NCBI GenBank assembly: GCA_016841875.1
Contig: JAENYG010000006.1
Coordinates: forward strand, 124,001 to 188,000
From: Syntrophomonas sp.
GTDB lineage: Bacteria > Bacillota > Syntrophomonadia > Syntrophomonadales > Syntrophomonadaceae
Reading direction: 5' to 3'
DNA length: 64,000 nt
Shown: positions 46,508 to 55,813 of the stretch, one piece after another
How the letters are laid out: every line of letters begins with the position of its first letter
Position numbering within the stretch: the stretch's first letter is position 1
Program-made: the position numbers and the translations under genes
The notes under the pieces: model-generated
Told to the model about the DNA's origin: nothing
Database searches by the model: none
The model's input: only the letters and a program-made list of their open reading frames with translations

Positions 46508-47338
46508 CTAATCGTCGTTCTTTGGCATATCAATAATTTCCATGTCCATGGATAGCATATCTACCAGCATTATTTTTTGTCGTAATAGATTTCCTCTATT
46601 AAGTATTATTTTAAGCACTTCAGCTACCTGCAAGCTGGCCACTAGAGAAGCAGCAAATACTAGTACACTCTTTTCTTCTAGTCTGTACTTCTCCTTACCT
46701 GCATATATCTGTTCTATGACATCTTCACCAGGAAACTGAGTGGATACTTGACCATACCATGTGTTTACGGCCCCATGCACCATCGGAATACCAAGGTGGC
46801 GACAGGCTCTACTAAGCTCTAAGCGAGCCTGTACACTATCCAGTGCATCTACGACCACCTGCTCCCGCTTTAATGACTCTCCAGTTTCCTTTTCATCAAA
46901 CTCCCGGTACATTCCAATAAACTTGATACCCGGGTTTATTCTCCTAACCCGCCGACTTACCGCCTCAATTTTCGAATGCCCGATGAGCCTATATTCAGCC
47001 ATGAGCTGACGGTTAAGGTTGTGTTCCTGAAAGTAGTCATAGTCCCAGGCGCTTATTTCACCTATTCCCAATCGTGCCAGTTCTTCGATGACAAATCCTC
47101 CCAGCCCTCCGCAACCGATCACGCTAACCCTGGAATTCAAAAGCCTGCGTTGTTCATCAATGCTTATGGCTCCCAGGTTACGCTGATAACGCAGTGGGAC
47201 GATACCCTGCCCTAGGGCAGTATCCTCGACCTGGCTTAGCGAACAACCTGTTTTACCTACGATATTCAACTCATCAGATATAGAAAAAGAAAGACTATAC
47301 TGCTCATCCTTAAGTATTTCTATCAATTCTTTTTTCAT
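46508..47338 (-). CDS. ThiF/MoeB-type E1-like adenylyltransferase of the AOR operon
   Basis: 276 residues from ATG 47338, overlapping the MoaD stop; AGGTGG lies upstream. Rossmann/E1 motif VIGCGGLGGFVIEELARLG, then AWDYDYFQEHNLNRQ and ALDSVQARLELSRAC. The CxxC zinc pairs typical of MoeB are not obvious. It would activate the C-terminal GG of the preceding MoaD-like protein for sulfur transfer to a pterin cofactor. Last gene of the AOR operon. Confidence 0.85.
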   Translation of the reverse strand: MKKELIEILKDEQYSLSFSISDELNIVGKTGCSLSQVEDTALGQGIVPLRYQRNLGAISIDEQRRLLNSRVSVIGCGGLGGFVIEELARLGIGEISAWDYDYFQEHNLNRQLMAEYRLIGHSKIEAVSRRVRRINPGIKFIGMYREFDEKETGESLKREQVVVDALDSVQARLELSRACRHLGIPMVHGAVNTWYGQVSTQFPGEDVIEQIYAGKEKYRLEEKSVLVFAASLVASLQVAEVLKIILNRGNLLRQKIMLVDMLSMDMEIIDMPKNDD

Positions 47339-47339
47339 A

Positions 47340-47570
47340 TCAACCACCTGCCACCGGAGGAAAAATAGCCAGGGTATCATTGTCTTCTAATACACTGTCG
47401 AAATTAGCCCGTTTCCCATTAATAAAGATAATCCCTATGGCCATTTCCTTTTTGGAAATTGAGAGATATTCCATTACCTGCTGAACAGTCGTCCCTTCTG
47501 AAAAATCCATATCACGAACCTTGAAACGCCCCTGGCGCAAGTTGGCAAACAGTTTAACGGTTAATATCAT
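47340..47570 (-). CDS. MoaD/ThiS-family sulfur carrier of the AOR operon
   Basis: 76 residues from ATG 47570 behind GGAGAGGTG. A ubiquitin-like beta-grasp protein (TVKLFANLRQGRFKV... SVLEDNDTLAIFPPVAGG) ending in the Gly-Gly required for adenylation and thiocarboxylation. Longer upstream frame is an artefact of the preceding gene. Placed between a ferredoxin-like gene and the ThiF-like activator, so likely a dedicated cofactor maturation pair for the AOR. Confidence 0.88.
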   Translation of the reverse strand: MILTVKLFANLRQGRFKVRDMDFSEGTTVQQVMEYLSISKKEMAIGIIFINGKRANFDSVLEDNDTLAIFPPVAGG

Positions 47571-47616
47571 GGCCTTTTCACCTCTCCCAAGAACTAATAC
47601 ACAATGAATTAGAAAA

Positions 47617-48354
47617 CTACATAAATCCCTGTATTTTCTCAGCCGCAGATTTTCGCCGACAGCTCTCGCATAAATTCTGCGTCGATATGTCCTTGCCTTG
47701 TGCTGCAATATATTCAAGTTGTTCCCTGGTGGCAAAAGGTTTGCCACAGCGCTGACAGTTGACCAGATTGAAAACCTTATTCCAAATAATCCGCTGTCCA
47801 TCTTTTTCAATTACTTTAATTGCATTGGTAGGACAAATTTCAGCACATGCACCACAACCCAAACATACCTCAGCGGCCTCATTATACGGAGTAGCAACCT
47901 GCTTATCTGTCCCCCTCATTATCAGAGATATTGCACTGCTTCCCATTTCCTGGCAGGCTAACACACACAAATTACAAAGTATACATCTTTCATCTGCGTT
48001 ATTCTCCTCCAAGGAATTATCAACACACCCATATTCTTTGTACATATCCTGTATTAATTGACTGCCTGGGGCCTGTTTGTATAAAAGCATTATTATATTT
48101 TTTCTCGTCTTTTCAATCAGTGGGGTAGACGTTGTGACTTTTATTTCGCCTGTAATTGGATAGGTACACGAAGCTACTGTGTTTTTCATGCTTCCCTTTT
48201 CCACCTCTACCATACACAAACGACATCTTCCCTGTCCCTCAAAAGCTTCATTATGACAGAGGGTAGGAATTTTGATTCCTGCTCTTTTAGCAGCTGTTAA
48301 AATAGTTTCACCATATTCAACATCTACATCCCGGCCATCAATCATTATCTTCAT
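47617..48354 (-). CDS. NuoG N-terminus-like ferredoxin subunit
   Basis: 245 residues. [2Fe-2S] ferredoxin domain first (LCHNEAFEGQGRCRLC, then ASC), followed by [4Fe-4S] motifs CILCNLCVLACQ and CLGCGACAEICP. A C-terminal treble-clef-like Cys pair set (CQRCGKPF..., CESCRRK) is added. Like HoxU/NuoG N-terminal domains, it would link the NuoF flavoprotein to other carriers. Gene order is shared with hydrogenase/NuoEF modules. Confidence 0.88.
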   Translation of the reverse strand: MKIMIDGRDVDVEYGETILTAAKRAGIKIPTLCHNEAFEGQGRCRLCMVEVEKGSMKNTVASCTYPITGEIKVTTSTPLIEKTRKNIIMLLYKQAPGSQLIQDMYKEYGCVDNSLEENNADERCILCNLCVLACQEMGSSAISLIMRGTDKQVATPYNEAAEVCLGCGACAEICPTNAIKVIEKDGQRIIWNKVFNLVNCQRCGKPFATREQLEYIAAQGKDISTQNLCESCRRKSAAEKIQGFM

Positions 48355-48365
48355 GACCCACCCTC

Positions 48366-50165
48366 CTATCTAATTCTAACTGCATCAAACCTGCAAGTAT
48401 CTATGCAGGATCCACATGTAATACATTTCTCAACATCAATGGTGTGAGCTTCCTTTTTCTCACCGTGTATAGCATCTACCGGACAATTTTTTATGCAGAT
48501 ACCACACCCCGTACATTTTTCCTTATCAATGTAAAATTCGGTTAAATCCCTGCATACTCCAGCAGGGCACCGGTGTTCTTCTATATGAGCCAGATATTCG
48601 TCCCTGAAATATCTAAGCGTAGATAATACCGGGTTGGCAGCAGTTTTGCCCAATCCACACAGAGCAGCTATCTTAACCGTTTCCGCAATTTCCTCCAATA
48701 GTTCGATATCACTGATTTGCCCTTTACCCTCACATATCCGGGTTAATATTTCCTGCATACGCCGGATACCTTCCCTGCAGGGCACACATTTTCCGCATGA
48801 CTCCCCAGCCAGGAAATTCAAATAATATCGGGCTACTTCTACCATACAGGTACGTTCATCCATTACTATCAGACCGCCGGAGCCCATCATAGACCCGACC
48901 TCTTTCAGAGTATCAAAGTCTACCGGCAAATCCAATAGCTCAGCGGGTATACACCCACCGGAAGGTCCACCGGTTTGAACCGCTTTAAACTGTCTCCCCT
49001 TTAAGATACCCCCGCCTATTTCAAAGATTATTTGTCTTAAAGTGGTACCCATCGGCACTTCTACTAATCCGGTATTGACAACTTTACCCACCAGTGAGAA
49101 AACTTTAGTTCCTTTACTGTTTTCTGTACCTATAGATGCAAATTTGTCTGCACCTTCGTTAATAATTACCGGAATATTGGCCCAGGTCTCAACATTGTTG
49201 ATAACTGTAGGCTGTCCCCAAAGTCCTTTCTCAGCTGGAAAAACATATTTATCTCGAGGTTCACCTATTTTCCCTTCAACAGAAGCTATCAATGCCGTCT
49301 CCTCACCGCACACAAAGGCTCCTCCGCCTCGCACTACCTCTATATCAAAAGCAAATCCTTGGCCCATAATGTTTTCACCTAGAAAAGATCCTTTACGAGC
49401 ATCGATTAATGCCTGATTGAGATTCTTCAAAGCTAGTGCATATTCGTCTCTCACATATATAAAACCATTTGAAGCACCTGTTGCCAGAGCGCAAATCACC
49501 ATACCCTCGATAACCGTATGGGGATCTCCTTCCATAATACTCCGATCCATAAAAGCACCCGGGTCACCTTCATCTCCGTTGCAGATGATATAACGAGGAG
49601 CATTTGACTGTTCAGCACAGCTTTGCCATTTTATTCCAGCCGGGAAGCCTCCTCCGCCCCGACCACGAAGACCCGATTTTATTACTTCTGTAATAATTTG
49701 TTCTGCTGATATAGAAAAAGCTTTTTCCAAGGCCTTATAACCATCTCTATCAATATAGTCCTCTATGGATGCAGGATCGATCTCCCCAATATTACGCAGA
49801 GCAATTTTCTTCTGTTTTTGGTAAAAATCCAATTCAAGATGAGGAGATTTAACTCTTTTTTTGCTGGCAGGATCACGGTATAAAAGACGCTCTATCACTT
49901 CATTATTTTTTATCGTCTTATCTATGATAGCCGGAACATCATCAACCTTTACCTGGCAGTAGGTAATATCATCCGGCAATATTTTTACCAGCGGCCCCTG
50001 CTCACACCAGCCATTGCATCCCGTAGATTTAGCAAAGGTCTTCACCTCAACAGCACCCAGAGACTGAATTTGCTCCTGAATTGCATCAAATACCTGCAGA
50101 CTGCCATTAGCCTGACATCCAGTCCCACAGCATACTAATATTTGTCGGCCTTCATTACTATTCAT
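48366..50165 (-). CDS. NuoF-type flavoprotein with thioredoxin-like and ferredoxin extensions
   Basis: About 599 residues from ATG 50165 (AGGTG six bases upstream; ATG 50180 is also possible). N-terminal thioredoxin-like [2Fe-2S] domain (CCGTGCQANG), NuoF core (GLRGRGGGGFPAGIKW, CGEETALIASVEG, CGKCVPCREG), and a C-terminal two-cluster ferredoxin (CTGCGICIKNCP, CITCGSCIDTCR). This is the HymB/HoxF-like layout. It would oxidise or reduce NAD(H) and connect with the AOR through ferredoxin-type clusters. Confidence 0.9.
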   Translation of the reverse strand: MNSNEGRQILVCCGTGCQANGSLQVFDAIQEQIQSLGAVEVKTFAKSTGCNGWCEQGPLVKILPDDITYCQVKVDDVPAIIDKTIKNNEVIERLLYRDPASKKRVKSPHLELDFYQKQKKIALRNIGEIDPASIEDYIDRDGYKALEKAFSISAEQIITEVIKSGLRGRGGGGFPAGIKWQSCAEQSNAPRYIICNGDEGDPGAFMDRSIMEGDPHTVIEGMVICALATGASNGFIYVRDEYALALKNLNQALIDARKGSFLGENIMGQGFAFDIEVVRGGGAFVCGEETALIASVEGKIGEPRDKYVFPAEKGLWGQPTVINNVETWANIPVIINEGADKFASIGTENSKGTKVFSLVGKVVNTGLVEVPMGTTLRQIIFEIGGGILKGRQFKAVQTGGPSGGCIPAELLDLPVDFDTLKEVGSMMGSGGLIVMDERTCMVEVARYYLNFLAGESCGKCVPCREGIRRMQEILTRICEGKGQISDIELLEEIAETVKIAALCGLGKTAANPVLSTLRYFRDEYLAHIEEHRCPAGVCRDLTEFYIDKEKCTGCGICIKNCPVDAIHGEKKEAHTIDVEKCITCGSCIDTCRFDAVRIR

Positions 50166-50652
50166 CTTCATCACCTGCATCCCCCCTGTATTTTTCTATG
50201 ATTTTCAGGATACCTGATGAAGTAACCTTTGCATGAACGGCATCATTCACCATTACCACCGGAGCTATGGCACAGGCTCCCAGGCAGTTGACAGTTTCCA
50301 GTGAAAACGCCTTATCTTCGGTAGTTTCTCCTGGTTTTATACCCAGGTTGTTGTATATTTGGTCAATTAAAACTGCTGACCCTTTAATATGACAGGCAGT
50401 ACCATCACATACCCTGATGTTATAACGTCCTTTAGGAATCAGACTAAAAGCTTTGTAAAAAGTAGCCATTGAATAGATCTGACTAAAAGGTACCTCAGCA
50501 TGTGTTGCTATCATCTTCAGGGCTTCCTTGGGAAGATAGTTATATTTTTTTTGTACATCCTGCATCATGGCCAGAATATATCTTTTTTCCCGTGGGTAGG
50601 CTGTGACTATAGGACTTATCATATCTTCTGTATTACTTACATCCTCAGCCAT
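50158..50652 (-). CDS. NuoE-type [2Fe-2S] subunit of the AOR operon
   Basis: 164 residues with cluster Cys in CDGTAC and CLGAC, the NuoE pattern. C-terminus acidic (GDAGDEDE) and overlapping the NuoF start. Partner of the following flavoprotein. Confidence 0.88.
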   Translation of the reverse strand: MAEDVSNTEDMISPIVTAYPREKRYILAMMQDVQKKYNYLPKEALKMIATHAEVPFSQIYSMATFYKAFSLIPKGRYNIRVCDGTACHIKGSAVLIDQIYNNLGIKPGETTEDKAFSLETVNCLGACAIAPVVMVNDAVHAKVTSSGILKIIEKYRGDAGDEDE

Positions 50653-50725
50653 ATCATTTATCCTCCTTTAAAGACTGCCGGCCACCCATCTAGAGTGGCA
50701 GGCAGCCTATTATAATGCAAATTTA

Positions 50726-52531
50726 TCAGGATATACCCAGTTCAGATTTTTTTTCTCCGGTGGGAACACCATTTTCATCCCAGCCGCGAATTTCATAATA
50801 ATGGGGAAGCATTTTATCCAGTTCGGTTACACGCCCTTTATGCGGCCCATCAGCCATAGGTACTTCCACTAGCCTTGGGGGTAAGATATCATCATCTTTG
50901 CTAAATCCAGCATTCAAATTGAACAAACGTTCCAGATTCCATATCCGTTCACCAGCCAGCAGGAATTCTTCGTCCGTAAGTTTTAAACCGGTTGCAGTCC
51001 TTACTTGTTCGGAAATTTCAGGCAGACCGATTGCAAAAGTTGTAAAAAGACATATTCCCGCCGAATCACAAAGACCGGTTAAATCCTGGAAAATCTTGAG
51101 AAGTTCTGGTTTTCCTTCAGTAGCATCGGGATCAACTACTACTGGAATCCCTAATACTTCTGGCGATGTCATATAGCCTCTTACATGACATCCCCCTCTA
51201 TTGGATGTAGCATATTCAAGTCCAATCCCCTGCTGTCCGCGGGGATCATAGGCCGGCAGTTCCTGCTTTTTGACTGTCATTGAAAATTCCGGATGTCCAT
51301 AGCTTTCAGCTAAACGGTATGAGCCTTCAGCGAGTTTATCACCAAATCCCTCACGATAAGCAGTTTTCCTGGTCATTTCAACCAGCATATCTGTATCTCC
51401 CCATCTTAACTGGGTTTCCACATCATCTTCAGGGATCAAATGTTTTTCATACATCTCTACAGCGCAGCTGATAGTCCCTCCCAGAGTAATTGGGTCCATC
51501 CCCAACTCATTACACAGGAAGTTAGCCTTGGAAACAGCTTCAAAATCATCAATATTCAAATTGGCTCCAAATACCCAGGTAGCTTCGTATTCTGGACCTT
51601 CACCAAATCCTTTGTATTTCCCTTTGCTTATTTTCGTTACTCGCCCGCATCCGATAGGACAACCAAAACAACCTTTATTGCGAACTAAATATTTTTCGGC
51701 CTGATATTCACCGGAAATTTTTTCAGCATTAGGGAAAATAGCCGCTTCACTAAAATTCTTAACCGGCAAACCACCATGGGCATTAAGAATGTTGACCAGT
51801 ACATTGGTTCCATAAGCAGCCAAACCCTGCCCGGTAACCGGATGAGCCTTCAATTTAGAACGCGCATCTACAATTGCTTGCATAAATCCATCAGGATCTG
51901 CTACTTTAATTCCGCCACTACCTCTTACAGCTATACCTTTTAGGTTTTTAAAACCCATTACCGCACCAACACCGGAACGACCAGCAGCACGATTATACTC
52001 ATTCATAATGCAAGCAAATTTTACTAGATTCTCCCCGGCCGGACCGATACATGATACTTTGGCTTCATCATCGGTCTCTGCTTTAATCATATCGGTAGTT
52101 TGCACCACATCTTTACCCCAGATTTCAGAAGCATCTCTAATTTCCACCTCATCATTATTAATCGAGATGTACACCGGTTTAGCTGATTTTCCTTCGATTA
52201 TTATTCCATCATAACCGGCAAATTTAAGTTCTGGCCCGAAACTTCCACCCGAATTAGAAGCAGCAATAGTACCATTAAGCGGGCCTTTGGTAACAACATT
52301 AAACCTTCCACCTGAAGATGCAGCTGTTCCGGTAACCGGTCCCGTCATATAGATGATTTTATTTTCAACACTCAGCGGCTCTACCTTAGCATCAACTTCA
52401 TCTGTAAAAATCTTCGTTCCTAATCCCCGAGCACCGATATAATTACGCAAATCATCCTTTTTCAGATCCTCGGTCTTAATAGTCCCGCTGCTCAAATCAA
52501 TCCTCAAAACTTTTCCTATCCAACCAAACAT
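50726..52531 (-). CDS. aor: Tungsten-containing aldehyde:ferredoxin oxidoreductase
   Basis: 601 residues, full AOR length. N-terminal domain [16 protein letters not shown], the [17 protein letters not shown] pterin-binding stretch, cluster motif CFGCPIGCG near 290, and a later Cys in [11 protein letters not shown]. The enzyme oxidises aldehydes to acids or reduces acids, using ferredoxin and bis-tungstopterin. It follows the ferredoxin gene by two bases. Together with NuoEFG-like and MoaD/ThiF partners it may form an NAD(H)-linked multi-subunit AOR. Confidence 0.93.
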   Translation of the reverse strand: MFGWIGKVLRIDLSSGTIKTEDLKKDDLRNYIGARGLGTKIFTDEVDAKVEPLSVENKIIYMTGPVTGTAASSGGRFNVVTKGPLNGTIAASNSGGSFGPELKFAGYDGIIIEGKSAKPVYISINNDEVEIRDASEIWGKDVVQTTDMIKAETDDEAKVSCIGPAGENLVKFACIMNEYNRAAGRSGVGAVMGFKNLKGIAVRGSGGIKVADPDGFMQAIVDARSKLKAHPVTGQGLAAYGTNVLVNILNAHGGLPVKNFSEAAIFPNAEKISGEYQAEKYLVRNKGCFGCPIGCGRVTKISKGKYKGFGEGPEYEATWVFGANLNIDDFEAVSKANFLCNELGMDPITLGGTISCAVEMYEKHLIPEDDVETQLRWGDTDMLVEMTRKTAYREGFGDKLAEGSYRLAESYGHPEFSMTVKKQELPAYDPRGQQGIGLEYATSNRGGCHVRGYMTSPEVLGIPVVVDPDATEGKPELLKIFQDLTGLCDSAGICLFTTFAIGLPEISEQVRTATGLKLTDEEFLLAGERIWNLERLFNLNAGFSKDDDILPPRLVEVPMADGPHKGRVTELDKMLPHYYEIRGWDENGVPTGEKKSELGIS

Positions 52532-52533
52532 GA

Positions 52534-53013
52534 TTAAATCACCTCCTCATAAACTGCTTTGAATTTCTCCGCATAGTCCCTGCGTCTGCCCACATTGGCT
52601 TGAGCTGGTTCTGCATACGTTATTGCTCCTGATGGGCAATATTTAACACACATAGGGTCCCCGCCACAAAGGTCACACTTGGCAATAATATCGCTTACTG
52701 GATCATAGATAGTTGCCCCGAACGGACAAGCGATAGTACACATCTTGCACCTCAAGCAAACATCATGATTAACCCGCATTGCTCCTGTATCTTCATCTCT
52801 GCTGATAGCACTAACAGGACATACCTCCATACAGGCTGCCACACTACACTGCTGACAAACGATTGGAGTCGAAAATCCCACCTTTTCAAAATTAAATACT
52901 GAAATACGGGAACGAACAGGATTAAATTCATTAGTGTGAACAAATGAGCACATCATCTCACATGTCCTACACCCGGTGCATTTTCCCGGTTGTACAATTA
53001 ATTCTTTGTGCAT
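52534..53013 (-). CDS. Polyferredoxin, electron-transfer subunit of the AOR
   Basis: 159 residues with four [4Fe-4S] motifs ([53 protein letters not shown]), the layout of HycB/DmsB-type subunits and of the AorA-like subunit of multi-subunit AORs. First gene of the operon, with a sigma-54 promoter 120 bases upstream. Confidence 0.9.
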   Translation of the reverse strand: MHKELIVQPGKCTGCRTCEMMCSFVHTNEFNPVRSRISVFNFEKVGFSTPIVCQQCSVAACMEVCPVSAISRDEDTGAMRVNHDVCLRCKMCTIACPFGATIYDPVSDIIAKCDLCGGDPMCVKYCPSGAITYAEPAQANVGRRRDYAEKFKAVYEEVI

Positions 53014-53129
53014 ACCTGCCTGGTTCCAAATGCTTGAAACCAGTTATTCACCTCCTTATCTTTGTTGGGTTTTACAAAAGTTACATAACTAATACCATCT
53101 ACTGCAAACATGTTCTATAAAATGTTAAA

Positions 53130-53144
53130 GCAATTTTTGTGCCA
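53130..53144 (-). promoter_or_regulatory. Sigma-54 promoter of the AOR operon
   Basis: The minus strand reads TGGCACAAAAATTGC, a perfect match to TGGCAC-N5-TTGC with GG and GC at the right spacing. It points at the ferredoxin gene starting at 53013 and lies downstream of the activator gene's terminator. Confidence 0.85.
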
Positions 53145-53161
53145 ACCAGATAATCTGGGAA

Positions 53162-53191
53162 AAAAAACGGCCCCTTATCCAAAGGGGCCGA
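53162..53191 (-). terminator. Terminator between activator gene and AOR operon
   Basis: On the minus strand CGGCCCC pairs with GGGGCCG around TTTGGATAA, followed by T8. It ends the activator transcript before the sigma-54 promoter. Confidence 0.85.
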
Positions 53192-53319
53192 ATGCAAATC
53201 TATAATACCAGAATGGGAAGGGAAGCAGACACCGAACTCTCTGTTTACTTCCCTTTACTCCATATCACTTGCAGGTATATTAATCCTGCTTTTATTTACC
53301 GCCAAAATTTATACTTTAT

Positions 53320-53375
53320 ATGTCACAGTAATTGTTACAGGCATGTTGCATGTTGACACACCACAGTGACACTGC
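53320..53375. promoter_or_regulatory. Candidate activator-binding sites (UAS)
   Basis: Two palindrome-like sites, TGTCACAGTAATTGTTACAG (53321-53340) and the perfect CAGTGACACTG (53364-53374), lie about 180-230 bases upstream of the sigma-54 promoter, where enhancer-binding proteins usually bind. Inference only. Confidence 0.4.
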
Positions 53376-53395
53376 CGGTACAGTGCTTTCATAGT

Positions 53396-55438
53396 TTATG
53401 TTGATATACTGTAGTATTTTATTCTCCTATATATAGTGTTGCGAGAAACTCCCATTTCCCGTGCAACCTGGCTTATATTTCCGCCGAAGCGGCTAATCAG
53501 TTCCAGGAGTGCTTGTTTCTCCTGTTCTTCACGGATTTTCCTTTTTTTATTTCTTTCCAGGTTTATGTTTAACGGGCTAGTAATATTGTAATTACCATTA
53601 GACCAATTATTTAACTGTATTTCCTCCCTATCGCTTGTTACCAATCTGTAAACTTCAACCGGAATATCTTTGATTTCGAGGACGTTACCCTGAGCCATAC
53701 ACACCATTCTCTCCACCACATTTTCTAACTCCCTTACATTTCCCGGCCAGTTATACTTTTCCAGTATCGACATAATTTCCGGCTGGATAGCATTTATTTC
53801 CACTCCCTGTCGGCGACAGATCTGATTTACAAAATAGTTAAATAAGAGAGATATGTCTTCCGGGTGCTTACGCAAAGGAGGAAGATTGATTTTCAAAACA
53901 TTCAAGCGATAAAATAAATCACGCCTGAAATCTCCTTTCTCAACCGCTTCCTGCAGGTTTTTATTGCTGGCACAAATAATACGAACATCAACTGGTATAA
54001 CCCGGTTATCCCCAATTCTAATTATAGCTTTCTCTTGTATAGCCCTTAAGAGCGCACCTTGCTTGCCATAAGTCATATCTCCTATTTCATCCAAAAATAA
54101 AGTTCCCCCGCTGGCCATTTCGAATTTTCCCGGTCTCCCTCCTCGGTGTGCACCAGTAAAGGCCCCCTCTACATAACCGAATAGTTCGCTGCCTAATAGA
54201 TCCCGAGGTATAGCCGCACAGTTAAGTGCTACAAAAGGACCATTGCAACGCTTGCTCTGATTATGGATGGCCTGAGCAAATACCTCTTTACCGGTACCGC
54301 TCTCCCCTTGTAAGAGAATATTGTTATCATTCAAAGCAGCCAACCTGCCAATTTTTATCGCTTCTTCAATCTCTGGACTGCTTCCTATAATATCATCAAA
54401 AGTAAATCTAGCCTGCGCACCACTAAAACGATTTACCAGATTCCTAATTTTGGTTATAGGGCTTAATATGATAACCCCCCCGTTGAGTTTACCCTCCTCA
54501 TCTCTAATAGCTTTACCAGATGCAAGACAATGTATATGGCGGCCCTCCCAACTTACGTTTATCTCTATATCTGAGCAGGGGTTACCTGCTGCCAGCATTT
54601 CTTTTACACGTGGCATTTCTCTCAATATATCTTCCAGGTATACACCCTCAATATCCTCTGCAGGTCTTTTCAAGATACGTTCTGCACCTGGATTTACCTG
54701 TTCAATGACCCCTCGCCGGTCAATAATCACTACCCCTTCAGACATAGTGTGAAAAATATTGTGCAATCGATTATTTACCAGTATTAATTCCCGGTTTTGC
54801 TGCTCAACCTGCATCTGCTCCTCAATAGCTGCTACGGCTGCTACTACCATCCCAAGAGTATGCTGATGACTGGTTTCAGAAGGACCGGATATTTGTAAAA
54901 CACCTACCAACTGCTGATTATTATCCAATATTGGAGCTGCTGAACAGGTCCAATCATGTATGGACTGACAGTAATGTTCGGCGCCTGATACTTGTACCGG
55001 TCCTCTCAGCACCAGTGCCGTGCCAATGCCATTAGTTCCAGTTATTTCCTCTATCCAACAGCTTCCTTTAACCAGATTGATTTTTTTACCTTTAACGATA
55101 GTATCACTGGCTCCAAGTATCTCCAGTATATAACCCTTTTCATCCGAAAGCATTACTACAAATCCAGTTCCGGCAACAAATTCATACAACTTCTGCATAA
55201 AGGGAAGAGCAATTCCTATCAAAGCCTTTTTTCTCTGTAAACGTTCATTCAGATGCTTTTCGTCTAAAATTTCGCTCTTAATTTCAACATATGGATCAAC
55301 CCCTGCTTGCTCACATCGGTGCCATGATCCAGCAATTTCGCTGCGCACGATTACTGCATCCAGCTCTCCTTCGTCCACAAATTGCCGCCAGGCTCTTAAT
55401 ATACCTTTTATACTGTCATCGAAAGCCGTTTCAATCAT
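53396..55438 (-). CDS. AcoR-like sigma-54-dependent transcriptional activator
   Basis: 680 residues. N-terminal GAF-like sensor (about 60-200), a PAS domain (about 225-330), AAA+ domain with Walker A GESGTGKE, the sigma-54-contacting GAFTGA, and a Fis-type HTH (about 640-675, [20 protein letters not shown]). It opens sigma-54 promoters in response to a small ligand, by family analogy an aldehyde, alcohol or acetoin-type compound. Located directly upstream of the AOR operon, the expected target. Confidence 0.9.
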   Translation of the reverse strand: MIETAFDDSIKGILRAWRQFVDEGELDAVIVRSEIAGSWHRCEQAGVDPYVEIKSEILDEKHLNERLQRKKALIGIALPFMQKLYEFVAGTGFVVMLSDEKGYILEILGASDTIVKGKKINLVKGSCWIEEITGTNGIGTALVLRGPVQVSGAEHYCQSIHDWTCSAAPILDNNQQLVGVLQISGPSETSHQHTLGMVVAAVAAIEEQMQVEQQNRELILVNNRLHNIFHTMSEGVVIIDRRGVIEQVNPGAERILKRPAEDIEGVYLEDILREMPRVKEMLAAGNPCSDIEINVSWEGRHIHCLASGKAIRDEEGKLNGGVIILSPITKIRNLVNRFSGAQARFTFDDIIGSSPEIEEAIKIGRLAALNDNNILLQGESGTGKEVFAQAIHNQSKRCNGPFVALNCAAIPRDLLGSELFGYVEGAFTGAHRGGRPGKFEMASGGTLFLDEIGDMTYGKQGALLRAIQEKAIIRIGDNRVIPVDVRIICASNKNLQEAVEKGDFRRDLFYRLNVLKINLPPLRKHPEDISLLFNYFVNQICRRQGVEINAIQPEIMSILEKYNWPGNVRELENVVERMVCMAQGNVLEIKDIPVEVYRLVTSDREEIQLNNWSNGNYNITSPLNINLERNKKRKIREEQEKQALLELISRFGGNISQVAREMGVSRNTIYRRIKYYSIST

Positions 55439-55813
55439 CTGCTTTCACCTACTCCGCACTATTTATTATTTAAGCCATAACCACGTTTATATTATAAATC
55501 AAAAAACTAGAATACATAACTATTCTTCCATAAGATACAGGTCTCCACTACCTTGACATCAAGACCAGGCAGGTGCATATACGGCAGGTACCTGCAGAAG
55601 ACCACCAATGAAGGATTTTAAGATTATTAAATGGTGCTCCAATATTACGCAGTCAGGTTTTAGACGGTTTAAAATAATGTAAATAAATATTGTATATAAT
55701 TGTCAGAATTTATAAATTATTTTATTGCAGATGACAAAATGTTTGTAATTTCCCGAAACTATGCCATTATGGCATGGTAAAATACAGATATCTTCAAGAA
55801 TAAGGGTGGATTT
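55439..55813. other. Divergent intergenic region with a palindrome near the kinase start
   Basis: The divergent spacer between the activator and the second PAS kinase, without gene. At 55761-55775 ATGCCAT-T-ATGGCAT is a perfect palindrome just before TAAAAT (55778-55783), a possible operator over a -10 region. Confidence 0.35.
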
